A stretch of DNA of 64,000 nt from Paenirhodobacter enshiensis (GCF_000740785.1 NZ_JFZB01000005.1:186001-250000); one strand, 5' to 3'. Counted from the stretch's first letter, positions 53,737 through 63,364 are shown. Numbers and translations are program-made. Notes: generated from the sequence alone by a model not told the origin.

Positions 53737-56025
53737 ATGTCGAACAAGAACCGCGTCACGCGCGAGGAGGCGCTGGCCTATCATCTGGATCCGGTGCCGG
53801 GCAAATACGATATCGTGCCCTCGAAACCGATGGCGACGCAGCGCGATCTCAGCTTGGCCTACAGCCCGGGCGTGGCCGAACCCGTCAAGGCCATCGCCGA
53901 GGCCCCCGAGACCGCCTATGACTACACCGTCAAGGGCAACATGGTCGCGGTTGTGTCGAACGGCACGGCGATCCTCGGGCTGGGCAATCTGGGGGCGCTG
54001 GCCTCCAAGCCGGTGATGGAAGGCAAGGCGGTGCTGTTCAAGCGCTTCGCCGACGTGAACGCGGTCGATATCGAGCTCGATACCGAAGATCCGGACGAGA
54101 TCATCAACGCGGTGAAGCTGATGGCGCCCTCGTTCGGTGGCATCAACCTCGAGGACATCAAGGCGCCCGAGTGCTTCATCATCGAGAGCCGGCTGAAGGA
54201 AATCTGCGATATTCCGGTGTTCCATGACGACCAGCACGGCACTGCGGTGATCTGCGCCGCCGGACTGCTGAACGCGCTCGAGATCAGCGGCAAGAAGATC
54301 GAGGACGTGCGGATCGTGCTGAACGGGGCGGGGGCGGCGGGGATCGCGTGCCTCGAACTCATCAAGGCGATGGGGGCGACGCCCGACAACTGCATGATGT
54401 GCGACACCAAGGGCGTGATCTGGCGCGGCCGGACCGAGGGCATGAACCAGTGGAAATCGGCCCACGCCGCCGAGACCGACGCCCGCACTCTGGCCGATGC
54501 GGTGCGGGGGGCGGATGTGTTCCTCGGTGTGTCGGCCAAGGGGGCGCTGACGCCCGATATGGTCGCGACGATGGCGCCGAATCCGGTGATCTTCGCGATG
54601 GCCAACCCCGATCCCGAGATCACCCCCGAAGAGGCCCATGCCGTGCGCCCGGATGCCATCGTGGCGACGGGCCGGTCGGATTATCCGAACCAGGTCAACA
54701 ACGTGCTGTGCTTCCCCTATCTGTTCCGCGGTGCGCTGGACATTCAGGCGCGCGCGATCAACGACGAGATGAAGATCGCCTGTGCCCATGCGCTGGCCCG
54801 CCTCGCGCGCGAGGACGTGCCCGACGAGGTGGCCCTCGCCTATGGCCGCAAGCTGTCCTTCGGGCGCGATTACATCATCCCGGCGCCGTTCGATCCGCGG
54901 CTGATCCATGTGCTTCCGCCGGCGGTGGCGCGTGCGGGCATGGCGACGGGTGTCGCCCGCCGTCCGATCGCGGATCTGGAGGCCTATACCCTCAGCCTGA
55001 AGGCCCGGATGGACCCGACCGCGACGATCTTGCAAAAGATCCAGGGCCGGGCACGGCAGGCACAGGCGCGGATGATCTTCGCCGAGGGCGACGATCCGCG
55101 CGTGCTGCGCGCCGCGGTGCAATGGGTGCGCACCGGCATGGGGCAGTCGATCGTCGTCGGCCGCGAGGCCGATGTCCGCGAGAAGCTGGAGACCGCCGGG
55201 ATCGGCGATGCCTATGACGAGATTCAGGTGGTGAACGCCGCCAACACCCGGCAGATCGAGGATTACAAGGCCTTCCTTTATGCCCGCCTTCAGCGTCAGG
55301 GCTATGACGCCGAGGATGTGCACAAGATGGCCACCCGCGACCGGCATGTCTTCGCCGCGCTGATGCTGGCGCATGGGCATGGCGACGGGCTGGTGACCGG
55401 GGCGACGCGCAAGTCGGCGCATATCCTCGAACGGATCAACACCGTGTTCGATGCCCGCCCGGCCGATGGTGCCGTCGGGATCACCGCGCTGTTGCACAAG
55501 AACCGGGTGGTGATGATCGGCGACACGCTGGTGCACGAATGGCCGAACGAGACCGACCTCGCCGATATTGCCGAGGCCGGCGCCCATGTCGCGCGGGAGC
55601 TGGGACTGGAGCCGCGCGTTGCCTTCGCCTCGTTCTCGACCTTCGGCTATCCGGTTTCGGAACGTGCGACCAAGATGGCGCTGGCGCCGAAGGTTCTCGA
55701 TGCCCGCGGGGTCGATTTCGAATACGATGGCGAAATGACCGTGGATGTCGCGCTGAACATGGATCAGATGCGGCACTATCCGTTCTGCCGGCTGAGCGGG
55801 CCGGCGAACGTGCTGGTGGTGCCGGCGCGTCATGCCGCGTCGATCTCGGTCAAGCTGATGCAGGAGATGGCCGGCGCGCTGGTGATCGGCCCGATTCTGA
55901 CGGGTGTCTCATCTCCGATACAGATTTGCTCGACGCGCTCGACTTCGGGAGATATTCTCAACATGGCAGCCATCGCCGCCTGTCGGATCGGGCAGCGAAA
56001 GTCACCTTTCAACCGGGCGGACTGA
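53737..56025 (+). CDS. maeB: NADP-dependent malic enzyme with phosphotransacetylase-like domain
   Basis: Oxidative decarboxylation of malate to pyruvate, giving NADPH. 762 residues: malic-enzyme core (about 1-420; SLAYSPGVAEPVKAI, GNLGALASKPVMEGKAVLFKRFAD in parts, VFHDDQHGTAVI, LNGAGAAGIA, FAMANPDPEITPEEA) and a C-terminal PTA-like domain (about 430-762; IFAEGDDPRVLRAA, GVTGATRKSAH-type LVTGATRK), which in MaeB proteins is regulatory, binding acetyl-CoA. A strong GGAGGAG ribosome site precedes the ATG. Divergent from mutS. Confidence 0.96.
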   Translation: MSNKNRVTREEALAYHLDPVPGKYDIVPSKPMATQRDLSLAYSPGVAEPVKAIAEAPETAYDYTVKGNMVAVVSNGTAILGLGNLGALASKPVMEGKAVLFKRFADVNAVDIELDTEDPDEIINAVKLMAPSFGGINLEDIKAPECFIIESRLKEICDIPVFHDDQHGTAVICAAGLLNALEISGKKIEDVRIVLNGAGAAGIACLELIKAMGATPDNCMMCDTKGVIWRGRTEGMNQWKSAHAAETDARTLADAVRGADVFLGVSAKGALTPDMVATMAPNPVIFAMANPDPEITPEEAHAVRPDAIVATGRSDYPNQVNNVLCFPYLFRGALDIQARAINDEMKIACAHALARLAREDVPDEVALAYGRKLSFGRDYIIPAPFDPRLIHVLPPAVARAGMATGVARRPIADLEAYTLSLKARMDPTATILQKIQGRARQAQARMIFAEGDDPRVLRAAVQWVRTGMGQSIVVGREADVREKLETAGIGDAYDEIQVVNAANTRQIEDYKAFLYARLQRQGYDAEDVHKMATRDRHVFAALMLAHGHGDGLVTGATRKSAHILERINTVFDARPADGAVGITALLHKNRVVMIGDTLVHEWPNETDLADIAEAGAHVARELGLEPRVAFASFSTFGYPVSERATKMALAPKVLDARGVDFEYDGEMTVDVALNMDQMRHYPFCRLSGPANVLVVPARHAASISVKLMQEMAGALVIGPILTGVSSPIQICSTRSTSGDILNMAAIAACRIGQRKSPFNRAD

Positions 56026-56142
56026 TCGCCAGGGATTTTATTGAAACAGGCGTCCCCGGGGGTTTATGCTCCGGCGTCCGCACCGCAGATCGGATGTATC
56101 ATGCACATGTATTTTCATTCGCAACCCTCGGAGGCCGATCCG

Positions 56143-56580
56143 GTGACGCAGCCGGCACCGGTCGCCCGGGATGCCATGTTCGATTCGATGCTCAACCTGA
56201 TGCGGGTGTTACGCGAGCGCCTTGATCAGTCTGCGCAGGGGGTTGGTCTGACCTTCTCGCGCGGGCGGGTCGTGGCGGTTCTGTCGCGCATGGAGGGCAC
56301 GACGCAGACCCAGCTCGCCCATGCCCTTCAGGTCGAGCCGCCGACACTGAAACGTCAGCTCGACGCGCTGGAGGCCGAGGGGCTGGTCGAGCGCCGCCCG
56401 ATGGAAGGCGACAAGCGCAAGCGCGGTCTGTTCCTGACCGACCATGCCCGGGCGTGTTCTCTCGACACCATGGCGGCGACGATCCGCGAACAGGTGATGT
56501 CTGGCCTCGGTCCCGAGGAGCGCGAGACGCTGCGCCGCGGCTTCGATCATCTGGCCCACAACATCGAAGAGATGTCCTGA
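56143..56580 (+). CDS. MarR family transcriptional regulator
   Basis: 145 residues from a GTG at 56143, chosen because GGAGG at 56130-56134 lies 8 nt upstream; an in-frame ATG at 56101 adds 14 residues but lacks a ribosome site. The winged-helix core is clear: LMRVLRERLDQSAQGVGLTFSRGRVVAVLSRMEGTTQTQLAHAL in parts, then recognition helix PPTLKRQLDALEAEGLVERRPMEGDKRKRGLFLT. It lies between maeB and the ABC transporter operon and could regulate either; no operator palindrome stood out. Confidence 0.88.
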   Translation: MTQPAPVARDAMFDSMLNLMRVLRERLDQSAQGVGLTFSRGRVVAVLSRMEGTTQTQLAHALQVEPPTLKRQLDALEAEGLVERRPMEGDKRKRGLFLTDHARACSLDTMAATIREQVMSGLGPEERETLRRGFDHLAHNIEEMS

Positions 56581-56688
56581 CCCCGGTTCTCCGGGCCGTG
56601 GGGGCGGATATTTTCCGGAATAAGTGTTAAAAAATCAGCGCACGGGCTGCAGGCCTCATCACGCTTATTGTTTCGGCATCTGCCCATC

Positions 56689-56719
56689 TTGACAGCAGTG
56701 GGTGGGCTGGCCCTATCTT
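56689..56719 (+). promoter_or_regulatory. Candidate promoter of peptide ABC transporter operon
   Basis: Consensus -35 TTGACA at 56689-56694, and TATCTT at 56714-56719 after a 19-bp spacer, 64 bp before the binding-protein ATG. The long spacer lowers confidence. Confidence 0.4.
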
Positions 56720-56783
56720 GCCCTCGCAATGACGTGACTTCCGCGATGACAGGCGGATGCATCCGACAGGAAAAGGGAAACAG

Positions 56784-58376
56784 ATGATTCACCGATCCAA
56801 GTGGCTGGCCGCTGCGGCTTTCATCGCCTATCAGGCGTCCTTCGGTCTGCCGGCTCAGGCCGGGACCCCGCCCGACACGCTGGTCGCCGGCTGGGCGATC
56901 GACGACATGATCTCGCTCGATCCGGCCGAGGCGTTCGAGCTGAGCACCTCGGAATTCATCCACAACTCCTATGAAAAGCTGGTCAAATACGACCTGAAGG
57001 ACGTCTCCAAGGTCTCGGGCGCCGTTGCCGAGAGCTGGACCGTCTCGGACGATGGCAAGACCATCAGCTTCAAGATCAGGCAGGGCCGCAAGTTCGCCTC
57101 GGGCAACCCGATCACCGCCGACGATGTGGTCTATTCGCTGACCCGCGCGGTGAAGATGGACAAGTCGCCCGCCTTCATCCTGAACCAGTTCGGCCTGACC
57201 AAGGACAATGTCGACCAGATGGTCGTCAAGACCGGCGATTACTCGGTCGATTTCAAGATGGATCAGCCCTACGCGCCGTCGTTCGTGCTGTATTGCCTGA
57301 CCTCGACCGTCGGCTCGATCCTCGACAAGAAGCTGGTGCAGTCGCACGAGAAGGACGGCGATTTCGGCTACAACTGGCTGAAGACCAACTATGCCGGCTC
57401 GGGCCCGTTCACCATCCGCGAGTGGAAGGCGAACGATTCCGTCGTCATGGACCGCAACAAGAATTACTCGGGCGAAGCGCCGAAGATGAAGCGCCTGATC
57501 TTCCGCCACATCCCCGAAGCCTCGACCGAGCGGATCATGCTCGAGAAGGGTGACCTCGACATGGCGATGAAGCTCGGCCCGGACGAGATCGCCGCGGTGA
57601 AGGGCGAGAAGGGCATCAAGGTCGAGGCCGGCCAGATCGGCTATCTGTGGTATCTGGGCCTGAACCAGAAGAACCCGACCCTCGCCAAGCCCGAAGTGCG
57701 CGAGGCGATGAAATACCTCGTCGATTACAGCGCCATCGCCGATACGCTGATGAAGGGCTCGAAGACCGTGCATCAGGCGTTCCTGCCGCATGGCTTCCTC
57801 GGCGCGGTGGACGACACCCCCTACAGTCTGAACGTCGCCAAGGCGAAGGAGCTGCTGGCCAAGGCCGGTGTGCCGGACGGGTTCACCGTCACCATGGACG
57901 TGCGCAACAACCCCGACACCACGGCGATGGCCGAGGCGATCCAGGCCACGATGGCGCAGGCCGGCGTGAAGGTCGAGATCATCCCCGGCGACGGCAAGCA
58001 GACCCTGACCAAGTATCGCGCGCGTCAGCACGACATCTACATCGGTCCGTGGGGCCCGGATTATCAGGATCCGAACACCAACTCCTCGGCTTTCGCCGAG
58101 AACCCGGACAACGCGGACGGCGCTTCGGTCAAGTCGCTCGCCTGGCGCAACGCCTGGGACATCCCGGAGCTGACCAAGGAAAGCAAGGCTGCCGCGATGG
58201 AGCGTGACGCCGACAAGCGTGCCGCCGATTACGTCGAGCTGCAGAAGAAGGTCATGGCCGAGTCGCCCTTCGTTGTGATGTTCCAGGACAACCTGCAGAT
58301 CGCCATGAGCGACAAGGTTGACGGCTTCATCCTCGGCCCGTCCTACAACGCCTACGAAGACGTCACCAAGAAATGA
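56784..58376 (+). CDS. Peptide ABC transporter, periplasmic binding protein
   Basis: SBP family 5 protein that captures di/oligopeptides for the downstream permeases. 530 residues from ATG 56784, behind AAGGGAAAC. A signal peptide (KWLAAAAFIAYQASFGLPAQA-G) is followed by the SBP_bac_5 signatures: AGWAIDDMISLDPAEAFELS, AESWTVSDDGKTISFKIRQGRKFASGNPITADDVVYSLTR (in parts), GSGPFTIREW and the conserved ALKYLVDY-type MKYLVDYSAI. First gene of a run of six. Its stop overlaps dppB (ATGA). Confidence 0.95.
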   Translation: MIHRSKWLAAAAFIAYQASFGLPAQAGTPPDTLVAGWAIDDMISLDPAEAFELSTSEFIHNSYEKLVKYDLKDVSKVSGAVAESWTVSDDGKTISFKIRQGRKFASGNPITADDVVYSLTRAVKMDKSPAFILNQFGLTKDNVDQMVVKTGDYSVDFKMDQPYAPSFVLYCLTSTVGSILDKKLVQSHEKDGDFGYNWLKTNYAGSGPFTIREWKANDSVVMDRNKNYSGEAPKMKRLIFRHIPEASTERIMLEKGDLDMAMKLGPDEIAAVKGEKGIKVEAGQIGYLWYLGLNQKNPTLAKPEVREAMKYLVDYSAIADTLMKGSKTVHQAFLPHGFLGAVDDTPYSLNVAKAKELLAKAGVPDGFTVTMDVRNNPDTTAMAEAIQATMAQAGVKVEIIPGDGKQTLTKYRARQHDIYIGPWGPDYQDPNTNSSAFAENPDNADGASVKSLAWRNAWDIPELTKESKAAAMERDADKRAADYVELQKKVMAESPFVVMFQDNLQIAMSDKVDGFILGPSYNAYEDVTKK

Positions 58377-59440
58377 CGGCTGCCACGATGACCGGCGGAG
58401 GGCGCATTCGCGCCCTCCGTCTTTTTCGCAAGACCGGCGGGTTGATCGTCTCGGTGGCGGTGACGCTGCTGGGGCTTTTGCTGGTTACCTTCCTGATCGG
58501 GCGCGTGGTGCCGGTGGACCCGGTTCTCGCCATGGTCGGCGACCGCGCCAGCCAGTCGACCTATGATGCCGCCTATCATCAGCTCGGCCTCGACAAGCCG
58601 CTGGTGGAACAGTTCCTGATCTACGTGAAGAACGTTCTGTCGGGCGATCTGGGCGAAAGCGTGCTGACCAAGAACCCGATCACCACCGACATTCGCACCG
58701 TGTTCCCGGCGACGCTGGAACTGGCGACCTTCGGGGTGCTGATCGGGACGCTCGTCGGAATTCCCCTCGGCATCTGGGCCGCGGTGCGCAAGGGCCGGCT
58801 GGCCGATCAGGCGGTGCGCGTGATCGGGCTGATCGGTTATTCGGCGCCGATCTTCTGGCTCGGTCTGATGGGGCTTTTGCTGTTCTACGCCAAACTTGGC
58901 TGGACGCCGGGGCCGGGGCGGATCGACGTCACCTATCAGTATGATCTTCCCGACGACGGCACGGGCTTCCTGCTGTACGATGCGGCGATGGCCGGCGAGT
59001 GGGAGGCGTTCTGGAACGTCGCCGCACATCTGGTGCTGCCGGCGTGTCTGCTCGGCTATTACTCGATGGCCTATATCAGCCGCATGACCCGCAGCTTCAT
59101 GCTCAACGAGCTGGCGCAGGAATACATCATCACCGCCCGGGTGAAGGGCGCGCCGGAATGGCGCATCATCTGGGTCCATGCGCTGCGCAATGCCGCGGTG
59201 CCGCTGGTGACGGTGGTGGCGCTGTCCTACGCCGGGCTTCTGGAAGGCTCGGTGCTGACCGAGACGGTCTTCGCCTGGCCTGGCCTTGGCATGTATCTGA
59301 CCAACAGCCTGCAAAACGCCGACATGCCGGCGGTTCTGGGCTGCACGCTGGTGATCGGCACGATCTTCGTCGCGATCAACCTGTTGTCCGACCTGCTTTA
59401 CAACGTTCTCGACCCCCGTGTGCGGAGGCGCGGCAAATGA
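58373..59440 (+). CDS. Peptide ABC transporter permease, DppB type
   Basis: First inner-membrane permease of the importer. 355 residues from ATG 58373, overlapping the binding-protein gene by 4 nt (ATGA); ATG at 58388 is an alternative. About six TM helices, starting with LIVSVAVTLLGLLLVTFLIGRV, the DLGESVLTKNPITTDI loop and the EAA motif region EYIITARVKGAPEWRIIWVHALRNAAVPLV in parts. Codons about 8-18 contain a perfect intrinsic terminator, listed separately. Followed at once by dppC. Confidence 0.94.
   Translation: MTAATMTGGGRIRALRLFRKTGGLIVSVAVTLLGLLLVTFLIGRVVPVDPVLAMVGDRASQSTYDAAYHQLGLDKPLVEQFLIYVKNVLSGDLGESVLTKNPITTDIRTVFPATLELATFGVLIGTLVGIPLGIWAAVRKGRLADQAVRVIGLIGYSAPIFWLGLMGLLLFYAKLGWTPGPGRIDVTYQYDLPDDGTGFLLYDAAMAGEWEAFWNVAAHLVLPACLLGYYSMAYISRMTRSFMLNELAQEYIITARVKGAPEWRIIWVHALRNAAVPLVTVVALSYAGLLEGSVLTETVFAWPGLGMYLTNSLQNADMPAVLGCTLVIGTIFVAINLLSDLLYNVLDPRVRRRGK
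58396..58426 (+). terminator. Intrinsic terminator/attenuator inside the 5' end of the first permease gene
   Basis: CGGAGGGCGC at 58396-58405, loop ATTC, GCGCCCTCCG at 58410-58419: a perfect 10-bp stem followed by TCTTTTT. It lies 20 nt after the binding-protein stop and within the permease frame, so it fits partial termination that gives more binding protein than permease. Confidence 0.75.
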
Positions 59441-60354
59441 GCGACACTCCCATGACCCGTCGCGACTGGCTGCTGAGCGATCAGCCCGCCTCGCGCAATC
59501 AGGCCCGTCTGGGCCAGTTCTATCGCACCTGGCTGGCGTTCCGCTCGAACACCCTCGCCATGGTCGGTCTCGTCATCATCGGGGTGCTGGTGCTGACGGC
59601 GATCCTCGCGCCGCTGATCGCGCCTTACGATCCGCTGATCGGCGGCGATCTGCGCACCGAGCGGCTGCTTTCCCCCTCGCTGTCGCATCTGATGGGCACG
59701 GACGAGCAGGCGCGCGACATCTTCTCGCGCCTCGTCTGGGGCTCGCAGATCACGCTGGTGGTGGTCGCGCTGGTCGCGGTGATCGCGACGCCGCTCGGCA
59801 TTCTGGTGGGCACGGTCGCGGGTTATTTCGGCGGCTGGGTCGACACGGTGCTGATGCGGGTGACGGATATCTTCCTCGCCTTCCCGCGGCTGGTGCTGGC
59901 GCTCGCCTTCGTCGCGGCGCTCGGGCCGGGGATCCAGAACGCCATCATCGCCATCGCCATCACCTCCTGGCCGCCCTATGCCCGCCTCGCGCGGGCCGAG
60001 ACGCTGACCATCCGCGAAAGCGATTTCATCAACGCCGCGCGGCTTCAGGGCGCGTCCTCGGCGCGGATCATCTGGGGGCATGTGGTGCCGCTGTGCACTT
60101 CCTCGATCATCATCCGGGTGACGCTCGACATGGCGGGGATCATCCTGACGGCGGCGGGGCTCGGCTTCCTCGGCCTCGGCGCGCAGCCACCGCAGCCCGA
60201 ATGGGGGGCGATGATCGCCTCGGGCCGGCGCTTCCTGATCGACCAGTGGTGGGTTGCGACGATGCCGGGTCTGGCGATCTTCGTGGTCTCGCTGGGTTTC
60301 AACTTCCTCGGAGACGGGTTGCGCGACGTGCTCGACCCGAAGGGGGACCGATGA
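59437..60354 (+). CDS. Peptide ABC transporter permease, DppC type
   Basis: Second permease. 305 residues: a cytoplasmic N-tail (SDTPMTRRDWLLSDQP), TM1 (LAMVGLVIIGVLVLTAILAPLIAPY), the typical LMGTDEQARDIFSRLVWG loop, four further TMs and the EAA motif near ESDFINAARLQGASSARIIWGHVVP (in parts). The ATG overlaps the dppB stop (ATGA) and its stop overlaps the first ATPase gene (ATGA). Confidence 0.95.
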   Translation: MSDTPMTRRDWLLSDQPASRNQARLGQFYRTWLAFRSNTLAMVGLVIIGVLVLTAILAPLIAPYDPLIGGDLRTERLLSPSLSHLMGTDEQARDIFSRLVWGSQITLVVVALVAVIATPLGILVGTVAGYFGGWVDTVLMRVTDIFLAFPRLVLALAFVAALGPGIQNAIIAIAITSWPPYARLARAETLTIRESDFINAARLQGASSARIIWGHVVPLCTSSIIIRVTLDMAGIILTAAGLGFLGLGAQPPQPEWGAMIASGRRFLIDQWWVATMPGLAIFVVSLGFNFLGDGLRDVLDPKGDR

Positions 60355-61187
60355 GCGATACGCTTCTGAGCGTCGAGAACCTGCGCGTCACCTATCCCAC
60401 CCGCAAGGGCCCGGCCGAGGTGGTGCGCGGCGTCAGCTTCACCCTCGGGCGCGAGCGGTTGGCGATCGTGGGCGAGTCCGGCTCCGGCAAGTCGCAGACC
60501 GGGCGCGCCATCCTCGGGCTGACGCCGAAACCGGGCATCGTGACGGCGGACAAGCTCAGCTTCGACGGCATCGACCTGCGCGGCGCCAAGCCCCGGCAAT
60601 GGCGCGCGCTGCGCGGTGCGCGCATGTCGATGGTGATGCAGGATCCGAAGTTCAGCCTGAACCCGGTGATGACCGTCGGCGCGCAGATCATGGAGGCGCT
60701 GGCCTTCCACGGCCGCAGCTCGCGCGCCGAGAAGCGCGACCGCGCCCTCGCCATGCTTGAGGCGGTGCAGATCCGCGATCCGAAGCGCGTGTTCGACGCC
60801 TATCCGCACGAGATTTCGGGCGGCATGGGCCAGCGCGTGATGATCGCGATGATGCTGGTGGCCGAACCCGACCTGATGATCGCGGACGAGCCGACCTCGG
60901 CCCTCGACGTGACCGTTCAGGTCGAGGTGCTGCGCATCCTCGATCAGCTGGTCAGCGAGAAGGGCATGGGGCTGGTGTTCATCAGCCACGATCTGCGGCT
61001 GGTCTCGACCTTCTGCGACCGGGTTCTGGTGATGTATGCCGGCCGCGTCGTCGAGGAGCTGAAGGCCTCGGAGCTGCATCGGGCGCAACACCCTTACACC
61101 CGCGGGCTGATTTCGTGCCTGCCGGAAATCGACACCGACGTGCGGCCGCTGCCGACCCTCGACCGCGACGCAAGCTGGGCTTTGTGA
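60351..61187 (+). CDS. Peptide ABC transporter ATP-binding protein, DppD type
   Basis: First ATPase subunit. 278 residues with Walker [19 protein letters not shown]-loop [13 protein letters not shown], a signature that reads [12 protein letters not shown] in place of LSGGQ, Walker [13 protein letters not shown] and the switch His in FISHDLRL. The C-terminal Oligo_HPY region ([14 protein letters not shown]) is shortened but present. It overlaps dppC upstream and shares a base with the next ATPase (TGATG). Confidence 0.95.
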   Translation: MSDTLLSVENLRVTYPTRKGPAEVVRGVSFTLGRERLAIVGESGSGKSQTGRAILGLTPKPGIVTADKLSFDGIDLRGAKPRQWRALRGARMSMVMQDPKFSLNPVMTVGAQIMEALAFHGRSSRAEKRDRALAMLEAVQIRDPKRVFDAYPHEISGGMGQRVMIAMMLVAEPDLMIADEPTSALDVTVQVEVLRILDQLVSEKGMGLVFISHDLRLVSTFCDRVLVMYAGRVVEELKASELHRAQHPYTRGLISCLPEIDTDVRPLPTLDRDASWAL

Positions 61188-61951
61188 TGGGACTTCTCGA
61201 CGTAATCAATCTGGACGTGATCTTCGGCGAGGCGCCGCAGCAGGTCCATGCCGTGAAGGGCGTCTCGTTCTCGGTCCGCGAGGGCGAGAGCTATGGCATC
61301 GTGGGCGAATCCGGCTCCGGCAAGTCGACGGTGCTGCGCGCGATCTGCGGTCTTGCCCCGGTTTCGGGCGGCGCGATCGAGCTTGGCGGCCGCGAAGTCG
61401 TCAGCCCGCGCGGGCGCGACTTCTACAAGACCGTGCAGATGGTGTTTCAGGATCCCTATGCCTCACTCCATCCGCGGCACACCATCGACCGGGTGCTGGC
61501 CGAGCCGCTCGCCATCCAGGGCTTCGACAACCGCGAGGAGCGCATCGAGCGCGCGCTGAGCGACGTGGGCCTCGGGCCGGGCTTCCGGTTCCGTTTCCCG
61601 CATCAGCTCTCGGGCGGGCAGCGTCAGCGCGTCGCGGTGGCGCGTGCGCTGATCCTCGAACCGAAGGTGCTGCTGCTCGACGAGCCGACCTCGGCTCTCG
61701 ATGCCTCGATCCAGGCCGAGGTGCTCAATCTGCTCGACCGGCTGCGTGCCGAACGCGGGCTGACCTATGTCATGGTCTCGCACGATCTGGCGGTGGTGGC
61801 GCATATGTGCGACAGGCTTCTGGTGATGCAACACGGCCGTGCCGTCGAAGAACTCACGCGCGACGCGCTCCGCGCCCGGACGGCAACGACCGATTACACA
61901 AGGCAACTCCTCGCCGCGTCCGAGGGCTACAAACCGGCAGAACCGAAATGA
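61187..61951 (+). CDS. Peptide ABC transporter ATP-binding protein, DppF type
   Basis: Second ATPase of the heterodimer. 254 residues: Walker [21 protein letters not shown]-loop VFQDPYASLHPRHTI, signature LSGGQRQRVAVARAL, Walker [13 protein letters not shown] and MVSHDLAVVAHMCDRL. Shorter than full OppF because the C-terminal oligopeptide/HPY region is largely missing (YTRQLLAASE remains). Overlaps the dipeptidase gene by 4 nt (ATGA). Confidence 0.95.
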   Translation: MGLLDVINLDVIFGEAPQQVHAVKGVSFSVREGESYGIVGESGSGKSTVLRAICGLAPVSGGAIELGGREVVSPRGRDFYKTVQMVFQDPYASLHPRHTIDRVLAEPLAIQGFDNREERIERALSDVGLGPGFRFRFPHQLSGGQRQRVAVARALILEPKVLLLDEPTSALDASIQAEVLNLLDRLRAERGLTYVMVSHDLAVVAHMCDRLLVMQHGRAVEELTRDALRARTATTDYTRQLLAASEGYKPAEPK

Positions 61952-63006
61952 CCAACGTTCCCGTCTTCGACGGACATAACGACTTCCTGCTGCGGCTGCA
62001 GAAGCAGCCGGGCAACCGCGATACCATCTGGCTGAAGGGCGACGGCACCGGGCAGCTCGATCTGCCGCGGATGCAGGCGGGCGGCTTCGCGGGCGGTTTC
62101 TTCGCGGTCTGGTGCCCCTCGCCCGAGCATGAGGGTGACAGCCATTACGATGACGACTGGAAGAACCCGCCCTATGACGTGCCGCTGCCCGAGGCGCTGA
62201 GCCTCGAATATGCCCTGCCCATCGCGGTGGCCGAGATCGGCCACCTGATGTGGATGGAGCGCACCGGCACGCTGTCGATCTGCCGTTCGGTCGCCGATAT
62301 CCGTCAGGCCATGGCCGAGGGCCGGATCGCCGCGATCCTGCACATGGAAGGCGCCGAGGCCATCGGCACCGACCTTGACGCGCTGCACGTGTGGCACGCG
62401 GCGGGTCTGCGCTCGCTCGGCCCGGTCTGGAGCCGCCCGACCGCCTTCGGTCACGGCGTGCCGTTCCGCTTCCCCTCCTCGCCCGATACCGGCGACGGGC
62501 TGACCGCTGCCGGCAAGGATCTGATCCGCGAATGCAACGCGCTGAAGATCATGGTCGATCTCAGCCATCTGAACGAGAAGGGCTTCAACGACGTCGCGGC
62601 GATCTCGGACGCGCCGCTGGTGGCGACGCATTCCAACGCGCACGCCGTCAGCCCTACGGCGCGCAACCTGACCGACCGTCAACTGCGGATGATCGCGGAA
62701 TCGAACGGCATGGTCGGTCTGAACTACGCCTGTTCCTTCCTGCGTCCGGACGGCCGTCAGGATACCGATACCGGCTTCGACGTGATGCTGCGCCATCTGG
62801 ATCACCTGATCTCGATCCTCGGCGAGGACCGGGTCGGCCTCGGTTCCGACTTCGACGGGGCCGAGATACCGGCGCCTCTGGGCGATGTGGCGGGCCTGCC
62901 GCGGCTGATCGAGGCGTTGCGCGCCCATGGTTACGGCGAAGCGCTGGTCGAGAAGCTCGGCTATCGCAACTGGCTGGCGCTGCTCGAACGCACCTGGGGC
63001 TGCTGA
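61948..63006 (+). CDS. Membrane dipeptidase family (M19) metallopeptidase
   Basis: Zinc dipeptidase that would split imported dipeptides. 352 residues from ATG 61948; there is no signal peptide, so it is cytosolic, unlike mammalian renal dipeptidase. Metal and substrate ligands of M19 are visible: HxD in FDGHNDFLL, Glu in ILHMEGAEAIG, His in MVDLSHLNEKGF, His in VATHSNAHAVSP and Asp in GLGSDFDGAEIP. It is the last gene of the operon, coupled to the ATPase by ATGA, which argues that the transporter imports its substrate. D-configured dipeptides are possible, as known for some bacterial M19 enzymes. Confidence 0.94.
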   Translation: MTNVPVFDGHNDFLLRLQKQPGNRDTIWLKGDGTGQLDLPRMQAGGFAGGFFAVWCPSPEHEGDSHYDDDWKNPPYDVPLPEALSLEYALPIAVAEIGHLMWMERTGTLSICRSVADIRQAMAEGRIAAILHMEGAEAIGTDLDALHVWHAAGLRSLGPVWSRPTAFGHGVPFRFPSSPDTGDGLTAAGKDLIRECNALKIMVDLSHLNEKGFNDVAAISDAPLVATHSNAHAVSPTARNLTDRQLRMIAESNGMVGLNYACSFLRPDGRQDTDTGFDVMLRHLDHLISILGEDRVGLGSDFDGAEIPAPLGDVAGLPRLIEALRAHGYGEALVEKLGYRNWLALLERTWGC

Positions 63007-63020
63007 GCCGAGACACCATT

Positions 63021-63047
63021 TCAGCCGGGCCTTCGTGGCCCGGCTGA
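63021..63047 (+). terminator. Hairpin after the dipeptidase gene
   Basis: TCAGCCGGGCC at 63021-63031, loop TTCGT, exact complement at 63037-63047: an 11-bp stem 14 nt after the stop. The T run behind it is weak (CCTTTC), so it may be a stabiliser as well as a terminator. Confidence 0.65.
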
Positions 63048-63364
63048 CCTTTCGCCCCGCGAGGGCGCGCCGATCTTCCCCTGAACCCAACCGATCCTGG
63101 TCGCCCCGCTTGTCGCGGATGGCGACTTTTGTCGTGTGTATTTCGGCTCGAAGTTCCTGATTTTCGTCGATTTTGGCGCGATTTTGGCCCTCTGTTTCAA
63201 GAGATATGGCCGATGTTGTCATGCGTTGATGTGCAGGATCCGCGAAATTAGATAATTACGCGCCACAGAGCGACATTCCGGCGCCTTGCCGCTGGGAGAG
63301 CGCGCTTGTCTGCAATCGGGGTGCATGTCATGCCTTGCACGAGGCCCGGCCTGGAGTAGCTGTC
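63048..63364. other. Intergenic region before the sugar kinase gene
   Basis: No gene supported in about 320 bp. A short direct repeat CGATTTTGG occurs twice near 63163-63190 and an AT-richer stretch (AATTAGATAATTAC) lies at about 63246-63260. GGAGTAG precedes the next ATG. No convincing promoter pair. Confidence 0.4.
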
